A stretch of DNA of 45,330 bases from Microcaldota archaeon (GTDB lineage: Archaea; Micrarchaeota; Micrarchaeia; Anstonellales; Anstonellaceae): positions 1 through 45,330 of the forward strand of contig JAGVWK010000031.1 of assembly GCA_018304295.1 (NCBI GenBank). The letters are read 5' to 3'. A program made the position numbers and the translations under genes. Within the stretch, counting starts at the first letter, position 1. Every line of letters starts with the position of its first letter. The notes beneath the pieces are model-generated. The model was not told the origin of the DNA. It was given only the letters and a program-made list of their open reading frames with translations, and did no database searches. Shown in pieces: positions 39,056 through 45,330 of the stretch.

Positions 39056-40141
39056 ATGGGAAAGGATGAAAAATTCATGGGGATGGCAATTGCGCTTGCG
39101 CTTAAAACAGACCCTGCGCCAAACCCGCGCGTGGGTGCGGTAATAGTGAAAAATGGCAAGGCAATTGCAAGCGGATACCACAGGAAAGCAGGAGAGGCAC
39201 ATGCGGAAATTGACGCGCTTGGGAAATTGAAAAGGGGAGAAGCAAAAGGCTCAACTATTTACGTAACCCTTGAGCCGTGCTCGCATTATGGCAGGACTCC
39301 CCCCTGCACAAAGGCGATTATCAGGGCGGGGATTTTAAAAGTAGTGTATGCTGTGGGCGACCCAACAGGGAAGGTAAAGGGAGGGGAGGAGCTGAAAAAG
39401 GCAGGCATAAAGGTGCAAAGCGGAGTGCTGCGCGCGCAGGCTGAAAAACACAACCCGGCATTTTACAAGGTTGCAAAAACAGGGCTGCCTTTTGTAACGC
39501 TGAAAGCCGCGTGTTCGCTTGATGGGAAAATTGCAAGCAAAATAGGGGACTCAAAATGGATTTCCTCCCCTGCCTCAAGGAGAATTGCGCATGCGCTTAG
39601 GGCTAAAAACGACGCAGTGCTTGCGGGCATTGGAACAGTGCTTGCGGACAATCCGCGCCTTAGCGCAAGGATAAGGGGCGCTGGCGAGCCGCTGCGCATA
39701 ATATTGGATTCAAGGCTGCGCATTGCGCTTAATGCAAGGGTGCTGCGAGGGGGCAGGGCAGTTGTTGCAGCGAATTTTGGATGCAGCGCAAAAAAGAAAA
39801 GAGAGCTGGAAAGCATGGGGGTGCGCGTGCTTTTATTTGCGGGCAGCAAGGTGCCCTTAAAGCCGCTCTTGCGCGCGCTTGTGGAAATTGGGGTTTCAAG
39901 CGTGCTTGTGGAGGGCGGCGGGGAAGTGAATGCAGGCTTTGTGCGCCAAGGGCTTGTGGACAGGTATTGTTTTTTTGTGTGCCCGAAAATAGTCGGAGGG
40001 CGGGATGCAAAAAGCGCTGTTGAGGGGGAAGGAGTTTCCCTTGTTGCGAATGCGCTGAAGCTGCGCTTTGAAAAATTCGGGAAGGTGGGCGCGGACATTC
40101 TGGTGAGCGCGGTGCCTCTGCAAAAGGGGGAATTTGGGTAG
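39056..40141 (+). CDS. ribD: Bifunctional pyrimidine deaminase/reductase
   Basis: Deaminates and then reduces the pyrimidine made by RibA. The N-terminal deaminase (about 1-140) has the zinc motif AGEAHAEIDAL and PCSHYGRTPPC. The C-terminal reductase (about 145-361) has FVTLKAACSLDGKIA and SVLVEGGGEVNAGF. The ATG at 39056 gives MGKDEKFMGMAI, the family start. Archaea normally make the reductase (ArfC/RibD2) alone, so the fused bacterial form goes with the bacterial-type RibA next to it. It is the last gene of the operon. Confidence 0.93.
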   Translation: MGKDEKFMGMAIALALKTDPAPNPRVGAVIVKNGKAIASGYHRKAGEAHAEIDALGKLKRGEAKGSTIYVTLEPCSHYGRTPPCTKAIIRAGILKVVYAVGDPTGKVKGGEELKKAGIKVQSGVLRAQAEKHNPAFYKVAKTGLPFVTLKAACSLDGKIASKIGDSKWISSPASRRIAHALRAKNDAVLAGIGTVLADNPRLSARIRGAGEPLRIILDSRLRIALNARVLRGGRAVVAANFGCSAKKKRELESMGVRVLLFAGSKVPLKPLLRALVEIGVSSVLVEGGGEVNAGFVRQGLVDRYCFFVCPKIVGGRDAKSAVEGEGVSLVANALKLRFEKFGKVGADILVSAVPLQKGEFG

Positions 40142-40196
40142 CAATTGGGAAGCTGGGTTATAATGTATTGTGTTGTTATAATGCGCGGGTGTAAAA

Positions 40197-40790
40197 ATGA
40201 AAATATTTGTCATTGCATTGCTTGCCGCCATGCTGCTTTTGTACGGGTGCGCCGCAAGCGGCGATGGCGCGCAACAGCCGGCTGCTGCGCAGCAGAACGG
40301 GCAGGCAGGAGCAGGCGCCCAGGCAGGTGCTGGCGGGGGGAATAGTGGCACAGGCGGGCAGGAAAATGCCACGCAGCAAATGCCGCCAAATGGCGGCAAC
40401 TGGGTGGGGCAGGGGAATGCAAGTGCTGGCACTGGGCAGATGGCTGGAGGCAATTGGAATGGAACCGGCAATGCGAACGGGACGGAAAATAGCACGCAGG
40501 CAGAGCCGACGGGTATTGTGAGGGAATTCACCATCCACGCAAGGATTTGGGAGTTTGAGCCGTCCACAATTGAGGCTGACGAGGGGGACACAGTGCGCAT
40601 AACGCTTGTGAGCGAGGACGTTTCGCACGGGATATTCATTCCACAGTTCGGCTTTGACCTTAAGGCAGGCGCAGGTGAAAATGCAACTGGAGAATTTGTT
40701 GCAGGCAGCAAGGGCACATACGCCTTCAGGTGCAATGTGTTCTGCGGGGAAGGGCATATGGGGATGGTGGGAACGCTGGTTGTGAATTAG
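40197..40790 (+). CDS. CuA-type cupredoxin lipoprotein
   Basis: A 197-residue lipoprotein with a lipobox (LLLYGCAAS, Cys18), a Gly/Ala/Asn/Gln-rich linker (about 20-105) and a C-terminal cupredoxin. The cupredoxin has a full CuA site: His144 (VSHGIF), then Cys179, Cys183, His187 and Met190 (CNVFCGEGHMGM), as in cytochrome oxidase subunit II. There are no subunit II membrane helices and no oxidase genes nearby, so it is a free CuA electron carrier or a copper-delivery protein. Two TTATAAT boxes lie upstream (about 40158-40164 and 40175-40181). The next gene starts at the base after its stop. Confidence 0.88.
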   Translation: MKIFVIALLAAMLLLYGCAASGDGAQQPAAAQQNGQAGAGAQAGAGGGNSGTGGQENATQQMPPNGGNWVGQGNASAGTGQMAGGNWNGTGNANGTENSTQAEPTGIVREFTIHARIWEFEPSTIEADEGDTVRITLVSEDVSHGIFIPQFGFDLKAGAGENATGEFVAGSKGTYAFRCNVFCGEGHMGMVGTLVVN

Positions 40791-41381
40791 ATGCAGAAAA
40801 TGTTTGCCGCAGCATTGTTGCTTGCATTTGCATTCGGATGCGTGCAGCAGCCGCAGTTTGGGGCGTATGGCAGCGCGCACGAGCATGCGGATTTCAAGAT
40901 GTATGTGAACGTGCAGGCGATTGATTTTTCAGCTGAAAAATACCAGACAGAGATACCTCACGATGCGCAGGCAGGAGAGGAATGCGGCAATGACACTTCA
41001 AGGCTTGCGCATTTGCACGGCTGGGATGGGAATGTTGTGCACAAGCACGCAACAGGGGTTACGTGGGGCTATTTTTTCGGCACCATTGGCATTAACATGA
41101 GCGATTCGTGCATTTTTGTGCGGAAGGATGGGACTGCATTGTGCGATGCAAAGTTTGGAAGCTGGAGGTATTTTGTAAACGGGAAGGAAGTGAAGCAGAT
41201 TAGGAACGTGGAGATAATGAACCTGGACAGGGTGCTTATAACGTATGGGCAGGCAGATAAAACGGAAATAGCAGCGCAGCTTGAAACAGTAACTTCCAAG
41301 GCGGCAAGTGAGGATGCAAACGGCACCTGCGCCAGCGGGGAGGCAAATGCAAGCGCAGCAGAAGGCTATTTTGATTCCTAG
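40791..41381 (+). CDS. His-rich lipoprotein, possibly copper-binding
   Basis: A 196-residue lipoprotein (lipobox FAFGCVQ, Cys17). It has HxH motifs: HEHADF (residues 30-35), LAHLHGWDG and VVHKHATGVTWGYFFG. There are also four or more Cys (ECGND, SCIFV, LCDAK). The His pairs and its place right after the CuA protein, with no gap, suggest copper binding or delivery; this is inference. The end is a low-complexity linker (GEANASAAEGYFDS) stopped by TAG 41379-41381, after which the same frame continues into the next gene. Similar proteins occur in archaeal and candidate-phyla genomes without known function. Confidence 0.75.
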   Translation: MQKMFAAALLLAFAFGCVQQPQFGAYGSAHEHADFKMYVNVQAIDFSAEKYQTEIPHDAQAGEECGNDTSRLAHLHGWDGNVVHKHATGVTWGYFFGTIGINMSDSCIFVRKDGTALCDAKFGSWRYFVNGKEVKQIRNVEIMNLDRVLITYGQADKTEIAAQLETVTSKAASEDANGTCASGEANASAAEGYFDS

Positions 41382-41387
41382 GAGATT

Positions 41388-41864
41388 GTGGGGGAATATT
41401 TCAGGCTTGGGCAAATCGAGCAGGCAAGGAACCTCACTTTGGAAGACCTTGCACGCATGGGGGAGCTTACAGGCACAAATGCAGGCATGCACGGGGAATT
41501 TTTGGAGGCGCAATGGATGGCGCAGCACGGCTACTCGCAGCACGTTATGCACAGCCTGCAATCAATTTACACGTATGCAAAGTGGGAGGAAGAGGCCTGC
41601 CCTGCACACCAGCTTTGGCATGCGGGCATTTTCCTGCAATTCAATGAAACGCACATGGCGGAGCATGCGATAGAGGAGGGAAAAGAGCAGCTTGGGGAAT
41701 GGGACGCAATGGCAATGGAAAAAAGGGCGCAGAACCCGCAGACTTACCCGCAGCTTGAGGAAATTTTGAGTGCGATGGAAAGGGAGATAAGCGCATTTGA
41801 AGCAGGGGATTATGCGACAGCAGTGGAAAAGGCAAAATACATAGGGGAAAATGGGTATTGCTAG
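41388..41864 (+). CDS. Helical protein in frame with the preceding lipoprotein
   Basis: A 158-residue helical protein starting at GTG 41388, after AGGAG at 41380-41384. It has several His and Trp (MHGEFLEAQWMAQHGYSQHV; HQLWHAGIFLQF) and may bind metal. It has no signal peptide of its own, yet it is in the same frame as the preceding lipoprotein, and only one TAG and two codons separate them. It may have been the C-terminal domain of a 357-codon lipoprotein, or is translated separately by re-initiation. No family recognised. Confidence 0.6.
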   Translation: MGEYFRLGQIEQARNLTLEDLARMGELTGTNAGMHGEFLEAQWMAQHGYSQHVMHSLQSIYTYAKWEEEACPAHQLWHAGIFLQFNETHMAEHAIEEGKEQLGEWDAMAMEKRAQNPQTYPQLEEILSAMEREISAFEAGDYATAVEKAKYIGENGYC

Positions 41865-41881
41865 GGAAAAGAGGCGGTTGC

Positions 41882-42430
41882 ATGAGAAACGTGTTAATTG
41901 TGCATGGTGCGGAAGGATACCCTCAGGAAAACTGGTTCCCATGGATGAAAGAAGAGCTGCAAAAGCTCGGGTGCGAAGTGCTTGTGCCGCAGTTCCCGAC
42001 CCCGCAGGGGCAGGTGCTTGCAGACTGGATGGAAGTTTTTGAAAGCAATAGGGGGCAGCTTGGGGAGGATGCCATATTGATAGGGCACAGCTTGGGAGTG
42101 CCTTTTGTTTTGAACGCCCTTGAGGAATATCCGGCGCACGCTGCTTTTCTTGTTGCAGGCTTTGTCGGGAAGGCGGGCAATGTTTTTGATGAGAGCATGA
42201 AAAGTTTTTCGCAGCGGGAATTTGAATGGGGGAAAATAAGGGAAAACTGCAGGGAATTTTACGTATTGCACTCTGACAATGACCCTTACATAAAATTGGA
42301 AAAAGGGCAGGAAGTTGCAAAAAAGCTCCGGGTTGGGCTCACTTTGGTGAAGGGAGCCGGGCATTTCAATGCAAAGGCGGGGTATGTGAAATTCCCGCTT
42401 CTGCTGGAAATGGTGAAAGAAGAACTCTAA
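41882..42430 (+). CDS. YdeN/RBBP9-like small serine hydrolase
   Basis: A 182-residue alpha/beta hydrolase. The start NVLIVHGAEGYPQENWFPWM and the nucleophile elbow LIGHSLGVPF (Ser near residue 71) are typical of RBBP9/YdeN proteins; the acid (SDNDPY) and His (GAGHFN) of the triad are also present. The natural substrate of this family is unclear. It follows the copper-type gene set by 17 bp and may be co-transcribed, though it is cytoplasmic. Confidence 0.85.
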   Translation: MRNVLIVHGAEGYPQENWFPWMKEELQKLGCEVLVPQFPTPQGQVLADWMEVFESNRGQLGEDAILIGHSLGVPFVLNALEEYPAHAAFLVAGFVGKAGNVFDESMKSFSQREFEWGKIRENCREFYVLHSDNDPYIKLEKGQEVAKKLRVGLTLVKGAGHFNAKAGYVKFPLLLEMVKEEL

Positions 42431-42504
42431 TGGGATAAATACTGCGATAGTATCAAACACGTATACTTCCCAGAGCTTAAGGATAGGATTAAGCGAAGGA
42501 AAAT

Positions 42505-42532
42505 TAGTTAACTTTCTTTAGTTAGCTTTCTT
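42505..42532 (+). repeat. 14-bp tandem repeat
   Basis: TAGTTAACTTTCTT (42505-42518) and TAGTTAGCTTTCTT (42519-42532) differ at one base. They fill the space between the convergent hydrolase and BofA-like genes. The T/C-rich plus strand may serve as a terminator for the hydrolase transcript. Confidence 0.5.
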
Positions 42533-42825
42533 CAGAGCGGTATGCCAAGGTAAGTGAGCAGAAGCACTATAAGGACCCCGAAAATGCCGCCTATTGCGGC
42601 AATGAGGAAGGTGAGCAAGTCTATAGGTGCCCTTATGAGCCCAAAATAGGAGAGAAGCCAGAATATCAGGACGCCGAAAATGCCATTAAGCACAAGAGGC
42701 GCGAGTTTTTTCAGCACGTAAAACAAGGCGGCTGCTATTAGAATGGAAATGGCGAGTGCAAGCAACAGCCCCCATGCCATGTTGGGATTTTGCATGGGAG
42801 GTTTATATTGGTTTTGATAACGCAT
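42532..42825 (-). CDS. BofA-family membrane protein
   Basis: A 97-residue protein with a short polar N-terminus (Tyr/Gln/Pro-rich) and about three hydrophobic helices. Its C-terminal half, LVLNGIFGVLIFWLLSYFGL followed by a helix with AAIGGIFGVLIVLLL, matches the pattern of BofA proteins. In Bacillus, BofA holds back a membrane protease in sporulation; archaeal relatives are of unknown role. A TTTTTTATAACG box lies about 20 nt upstream of the ATG on the minus strand. It is divergent from the TAG-split VOC gene. Confidence 0.65.
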   Translation of the reverse strand: MRYQNQYKPPMQNPNMAWGLLLALAISILIAAALFYVLKKLAPLVLNGIFGVLIFWLLSYFGLIRAPIDLLTFLIAAIGGIFGVLIVLLLTYLGIPL

Positions 42826-42883
42826 TTGCGCAATTTTACGTTATAAAAAACGCTTATAATATTTGCCATTATAACTGTGTTTT

Positions 42884-43291
42884 ATGGCAAAACAAATTTT
42901 CGTGAACCTTCCGGTAAAAGTCCTGCAAAAATCAATTGGATTTTTCACAAGGGTCGGCTTTTCCTTTGACCCGAAATTCACTGATGAAAACGCGACGTGC
43001 ATGGTAATAGGGGAAAACATTTTTGCCATGCTGCTGGTGGAAAAATTCTTCAAGACGTTCATAAAAAAAGAGATTGCGGATTCGGCAAAAACAACCGAAG
43101 TGCTGCTTGCGATATCCTTTGAGAGCAGGTAGGAGGTGGATGAAATAATGGGCCGTGCGCTTGAAGCGGGCGCAAAGGAAACGCGCGAAAAGCATGACGA
43201 GGGATGGATGTACGGAAGGAGCTTTGAGGATTTGGACGGGCACATCTGGGAAGCATTTTACATGGATGAAAGCCAGATGCCGAAAAACTGA
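42884..43291 (+). pseudogene. VOC (glyoxalase-like) gene split by an in-frame TAG
   Basis: The frame runs 135 codons from ATG 42884 to TGA 43289-43291 with one TAG at 43130-43132 (codon 83). The first part (NLPVKVLQKSIGFFTRVGFSF) and the second (EVDEIM, then MYGRSFEDLDGHIWEAFYM) together form a normal VOC protein with two beta-alpha-beta modules. The TAG is followed by GAGGTG and an in-frame ATG at 43148, so two peptides of 82 and 47 residues could be made. A GAG-to-TAG change would explain the stop. Function in relatives is mostly unknown, with metal-dependent or resistance roles in some. Confidence 0.75.
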
Positions 43292-43322
43292 TGGCATCAC
43301 ATAAAAATTTTGGAGGGATAGA

Positions 43323-43745
43323 ATGGCAACAATAAATCCGTATTTGAATTTTAATGGGAATGCAGAGGAGGCGTTTAATTTCTACAAGGCGGTGTTTGGC
43401 GGGGAATTCGCAGTGCTGCAGAGGTACAGGGAAATGCCCGGAGACGAGAAGGTTTCAGAAAGCCAAAAAGAGAAAATCCTGCACGTAGCGCTGCCCATTG
43501 GAAAAGATGATGTGCTTATGGGCTCTGATGCCCCCGAACAAATGGAGCATGTGAACTTTGGGAATAATTTTCACATCTCAATAAGCGTGGACGGCAAGGA
43601 GGAGGCGCAGAGGGTTTTTGAGGGGCTTTCCAAAGGGGGGAAGGTGCAGATGCCCCTTGCGGACGCTTTCTGGGGCGCCTATTTTGGCATGGTTGCGGAC
43701 AAATTCAGAGTACAGTGGATGGTAAGCTACACGTACAAGAAGTAG
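43323..43745 (+). CDS. VOC family protein, PhnB-like
   Basis: An intact 140-residue VOC protein. The start INPYLNFNGNAEEAFNFYKA is the typical PhnB-like opening; VLMGSDAPEQM and the C-terminal GAYFGMVADKFRVQWM are also family signatures. Members are small metal-binding proteins of mostly unknown reaction. GGAGGGATAG gives a strong ribosome-binding site. It is flanked by two damaged VOC genes, so this is a VOC cluster in decay with one survivor. Confidence 0.87.
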   Translation: MATINPYLNFNGNAEEAFNFYKAVFGGEFAVLQRYREMPGDEKVSESQKEKILHVALPIGKDDVLMGSDAPEQMEHVNFGNNFHISISVDGKEEAQRVFEGLSKGGKVQMPLADAFWGAYFGMVADKFRVQWMVSYTYKK

Positions 43746-43748
43746 GGC

Positions 43749-44110
43749 ATGATGCGCAGCTTGGATAGCGTGGTTGGCATGGAAAAAATTGCCCAGTTTT
43801 GTGGTTTGAGAAGGATGCGGAGCAAGCTGCCGGATTCTACGCTTCGCTTTTCAAAAAATCAAGGGTTACAGGCAAAGAAAAATACGGGAAGGCGGGCGCG
43901 GACGTTTCAGGCATGCCCAAGTGAAGCGTAATGACGGTTGGATTTGAGCTTGAAGGCCAGCATTTCACTACGCTTAATGGCGGCCCGTATTTCAAATTCA
44001 CCCCTGCAGTGTCTTTTTTTGTTGGCTGCGGGACAGAAAAAGAGATGGACGCGCTCTGGGCAAAGCTCTCTAAAGGAGGGCGGCGCTTATGGGGCTTGGG
44101 AAATCTGCCT
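43749..44110 (+). pseudogene. Decayed PhnB-type VOC gene
   Basis: The pieces of one gene lie in different frames. From ATG 43749 or 43779 the frame reads EKIAQF, then the match moves to another frame (WFEKDAEQAAGFYASLFKKS) after a run of four T near 43796-43799; one missing T would restore it. In that frame a TGA at 43922-43924 stands where PKGSVM is usual (Gly, GGA). After it, MTVGFELEGQHFTTLNGGPY and FFVGCGTEKEMDALW match well. The 3' end is lost at the convergent TSUP gene. So it has a frameshift, a nonsense codon and a truncation. Confidence 0.8.
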
Positions 44111-44843
44111 AGAACCCCAAAAACACCATCCACTCATACGCGAACTTCAGCCCTATGAGGAGGATGAGGACAAGCACCAGTTTCCTGAACGCTTCTTGTG
44201 GGATTCTTTCCACAATGCGCTTTCCAACAAACGAGCCCGCAAGCGCAACTATCAATAGGGCTGGCACGTAAGCGTAATAGTCCTGCTGGAGGAACCCGCT
44301 CCCAAAGTAAATGGGAATCCTTGCCATATCCACCGCTAGGGCAATCGCCGCTGCGGTTGCGATGTACATTTCCTTCTTGAGGCTGAATGCAGTGAGGAAT
44401 GCGCTGCGCAGTGCCCCGCCGGTCCCTATCAATCCGGCAAGAAATCCGGAAACCCCTCCCCCAACTATTGCATATGCGGTATTTGCGGGAAAGCTGATTT
44501 TCTTCCACACAAGTGAGGAGAATGCAAATGCCGCAAGGAAAGCGCCAAGCGCAAGCTTGAGCAATTCCTGCGGGACATAGCTCACAAGCAGCGCGCCTGC
44601 AAGCGTAAGAAGCACGCTTGGGACTCCGAAAACCAGCAGAAGCCTCCTGTCCAGCCCATGCCTGAAAAACGCCAGCCTTCCAATGTTCCCAAATATGTGC
44701 AGCAGGGCGACCAGCACAAGCGCGGTTTTGAAATCCACAAAAAACAGCGCAAGGGGCAGGAACACTGTGGATGAGCCAAACCCCGCCATAGTCCCAATTA
44801 TTTCAGCAAGGAATGCAGCAGCCAAAAACAGGAGAGGTTCCAT
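44109..44843 (-). CDS. TSUP (TauE/SafE) family transporter
   Basis: A 244-residue membrane protein with about eight hydrophobic helices. The two TSUP repeats begin EIIGTMAGFGSSTVFLPLAL and GFLAGLIGTGGALRSAFLTA. The family exports or takes up sulfite, sulfonates, thiosulfate or other organic anions; the substrate here is unknown. A GTTTTTATACCTC box (complement of about 44860-44872) lies some 20-30 nt upstream of the ATG. It is divergent from a DsrE-like gene, which would fit sulfur metabolism. Confidence 0.87.
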   Translation of the reverse strand: MEPLLFLAAAFLAEIIGTMAGFGSSTVFLPLALFFVDFKTALVLVALLHIFGNIGRLAFFRHGLDRRLLLVFGVPSVLLTLAGALLVSYVPQELLKLALGAFLAAFAFSSLVWKKISFPANTAYAIVGGGVSGFLAGLIGTGGALRSAFLTAFSLKKEMYIATAAAIALAVDMARIPIYFGSGFLQQDYYAYVPALLIVALAGSFVGKRIVERIPQEAFRKLVLVLILLIGLKFAYEWMVFLGF

Positions 44844-45013
44844 GCAGTTGTTGCCTTGGCGAGGTATAAAAACGTTCTGGATTCATGAGAGGCTGTTCCT
44901 TCAGAAGGGCAACACCGCGCCAGGCTGCCAAAAGAGGGGCTGTTTTCTGGGAAATGGGCTGCCCTTCAGATAGTATCTTATTATCCTGTTAGCCAACCTA
45001 TTTTGGTGATGCC

Positions 45014-45330
45014 ATGGTTGGGGCAAAAATCGCGATTGTGATAGACTCAAATGATGCGGAGAAAGCCTGGAATGCCTTCAGATTTGCCAGCCTCGTGCTG
45101 GGGAAAAATGACAGCGTGAAAGTATTCCTGATGAATAGTGGGGTGGAGTGCCTTGTTGATTCTGGAAAATTCAACGTCAAAAGCCTTTCCGAAAAATTTG
45201 AGCAGGGCGGGGGCAAGCTTCTTGCCTGCGGCACATGCATAAAAAGCAGAAGCATGGGAGAGGTATGCGAAATCTCCAACATGGAAACATTATATGCCCT
45301 TGTTATGGAAAGCGACAGGACGGTATATTT
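45014..45330 (+). CDS. DsrE-family protein, 3' truncated by window edge
   Basis: The frame is open from ATG 45014 to the right edge. It reads KIAIVIDSNDAEKAWNAFRF and AWNAFRFASLVLGKNDSVKV, then FLMNSGVECLV and ACGTCIKSRS, the pattern of DsrE/DsrF-like proteins, small alpha/beta proteins that carry sulfur on a Cys. The two Cys in ACGTC are the likely sulfur site. At least 105 residues are seen; little should be missing, as the family is about 110-130 long. A TATCTTATTAT stretch upstream (44974-44984) may be the promoter. Confidence 0.78.
   Translation, partial: MVGAKIAIVIDSNDAEKAWNAFRFASLVLGKNDSVKVFLMNSGVECLVDSGKFNVKSLSEKFEQGGGKLLACGTCIKSRSMGEVCEISNMETLYALVMESDRTVY

Noticed and set aside
31438-43924. 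A changed genetic code in which TGA or TAG is a sense codon
   Set aside because: TGA ends RuBisCO, the quinone reductase and the type IIG gene, and TAG ends the Lrp-like and cupredoxin genes at the right family length. The in-frame stops would also need different amino acids (Cys and Gly for TGA).

Overview
The window is archaeal chromosome. It carries a complete archaeal RNA polymerase/ribosomal cluster (rpoH, rpoB'', rpoB', rpoA', rpoA'', L30e, NusA, S12, S7), an archaeal EF-2 with its diphthamide histidine, a form III RuBisCO, archaeal riboflavin synthase, and TATA boxes about 26 nt upstream of many start codons. Split rpoA and rpoB, very short spacers, frequent small convergent overlaps, several bacterial-type genes and many small lipoproteins suggest a DPANN-type or early-branching euryarchaeal lineage. 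That placement is inference; no rRNA gene is present to settle it.

Layout. 1-4.1 kb: end of a pRiA4b ORF-3-like gene, then a minus-strand defence-type pair (AlbA-domain protein and a one-polypeptide type IIG restriction-modification enzyme). 4.2-9.7 kb: Fe/Mn superoxide dismutase, DoxX, a UbiA prenyltransferase divergent from a flavodoxin-fold quinone reductase, CutA, a nitrilase-fold protein without two catalytic residues, a DUF3800 protein and a frameshifted small membrane/pilin-like gene. 9.7-17.7 kb: EF-2, a HepT/MntA toxin-antitoxin pair, an internally duplicated Cys-rich protein with a palindrome in its promoter, a Bat-type HTH regulator, a double Lrp-like regulator and an unrecognised 431-residue protein. 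17.9-27.6 kb: the RNA polymerase/str operon on the minus strand, with a lesion in rpoB' and an extra membrane protein between S12 and S7.

27.7-34.3 kb: a PfkB-family kinase divergent from form III RuBisCO over a shared TATA region, an RNA 2',3'-cyclic phosphodiesterase, a Cys-rich lipoprotein interrupted by TGA, a CPA2 antiporter and an MFS transporter. 34.3-36.8 kb: an undescribed two-gene operon (a Cys-motif 129-residue protein and a 483-residue Pro/Ala-rich protein) divergent from a DtxR/IdeR-type regulator, with two perfect TTAGG-N4-CCTAA operators between them. This is the best candidate in the window for a new metal-responsive system.

36.8-40.1 kb: ribB-ribC-ribH-ribA-ribD, mixing archaeal and bacterial pathway genes. 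40.2-41.9 kb: a CuA-type cupredoxin lipoprotein, a His-rich lipoprotein and a helical protein, probably one extracytoplasmic copper or redox unit. 41.9-45.3 kb: a small serine hydrolase, a BofA-like membrane protein, three VOC genes (one intact, one split by TAG, one decayed), a TSUP transporter and the start of a DsrE-like gene.

A recurrent oddity is broken reading frames: an indel in rpoB', a frameshift near 9.5 kb, and in-frame TGA/TAG codons at 31,438, 41,379, 43,130 and 43,922. Several are followed at once by a Shine-Dalgarno-like sequence and an in-frame start. Long genes around them are intact, so general sequencing noise is an unlikely sole cause. No tRNA, rRNA, CRISPR array or insertion sequence was seen.
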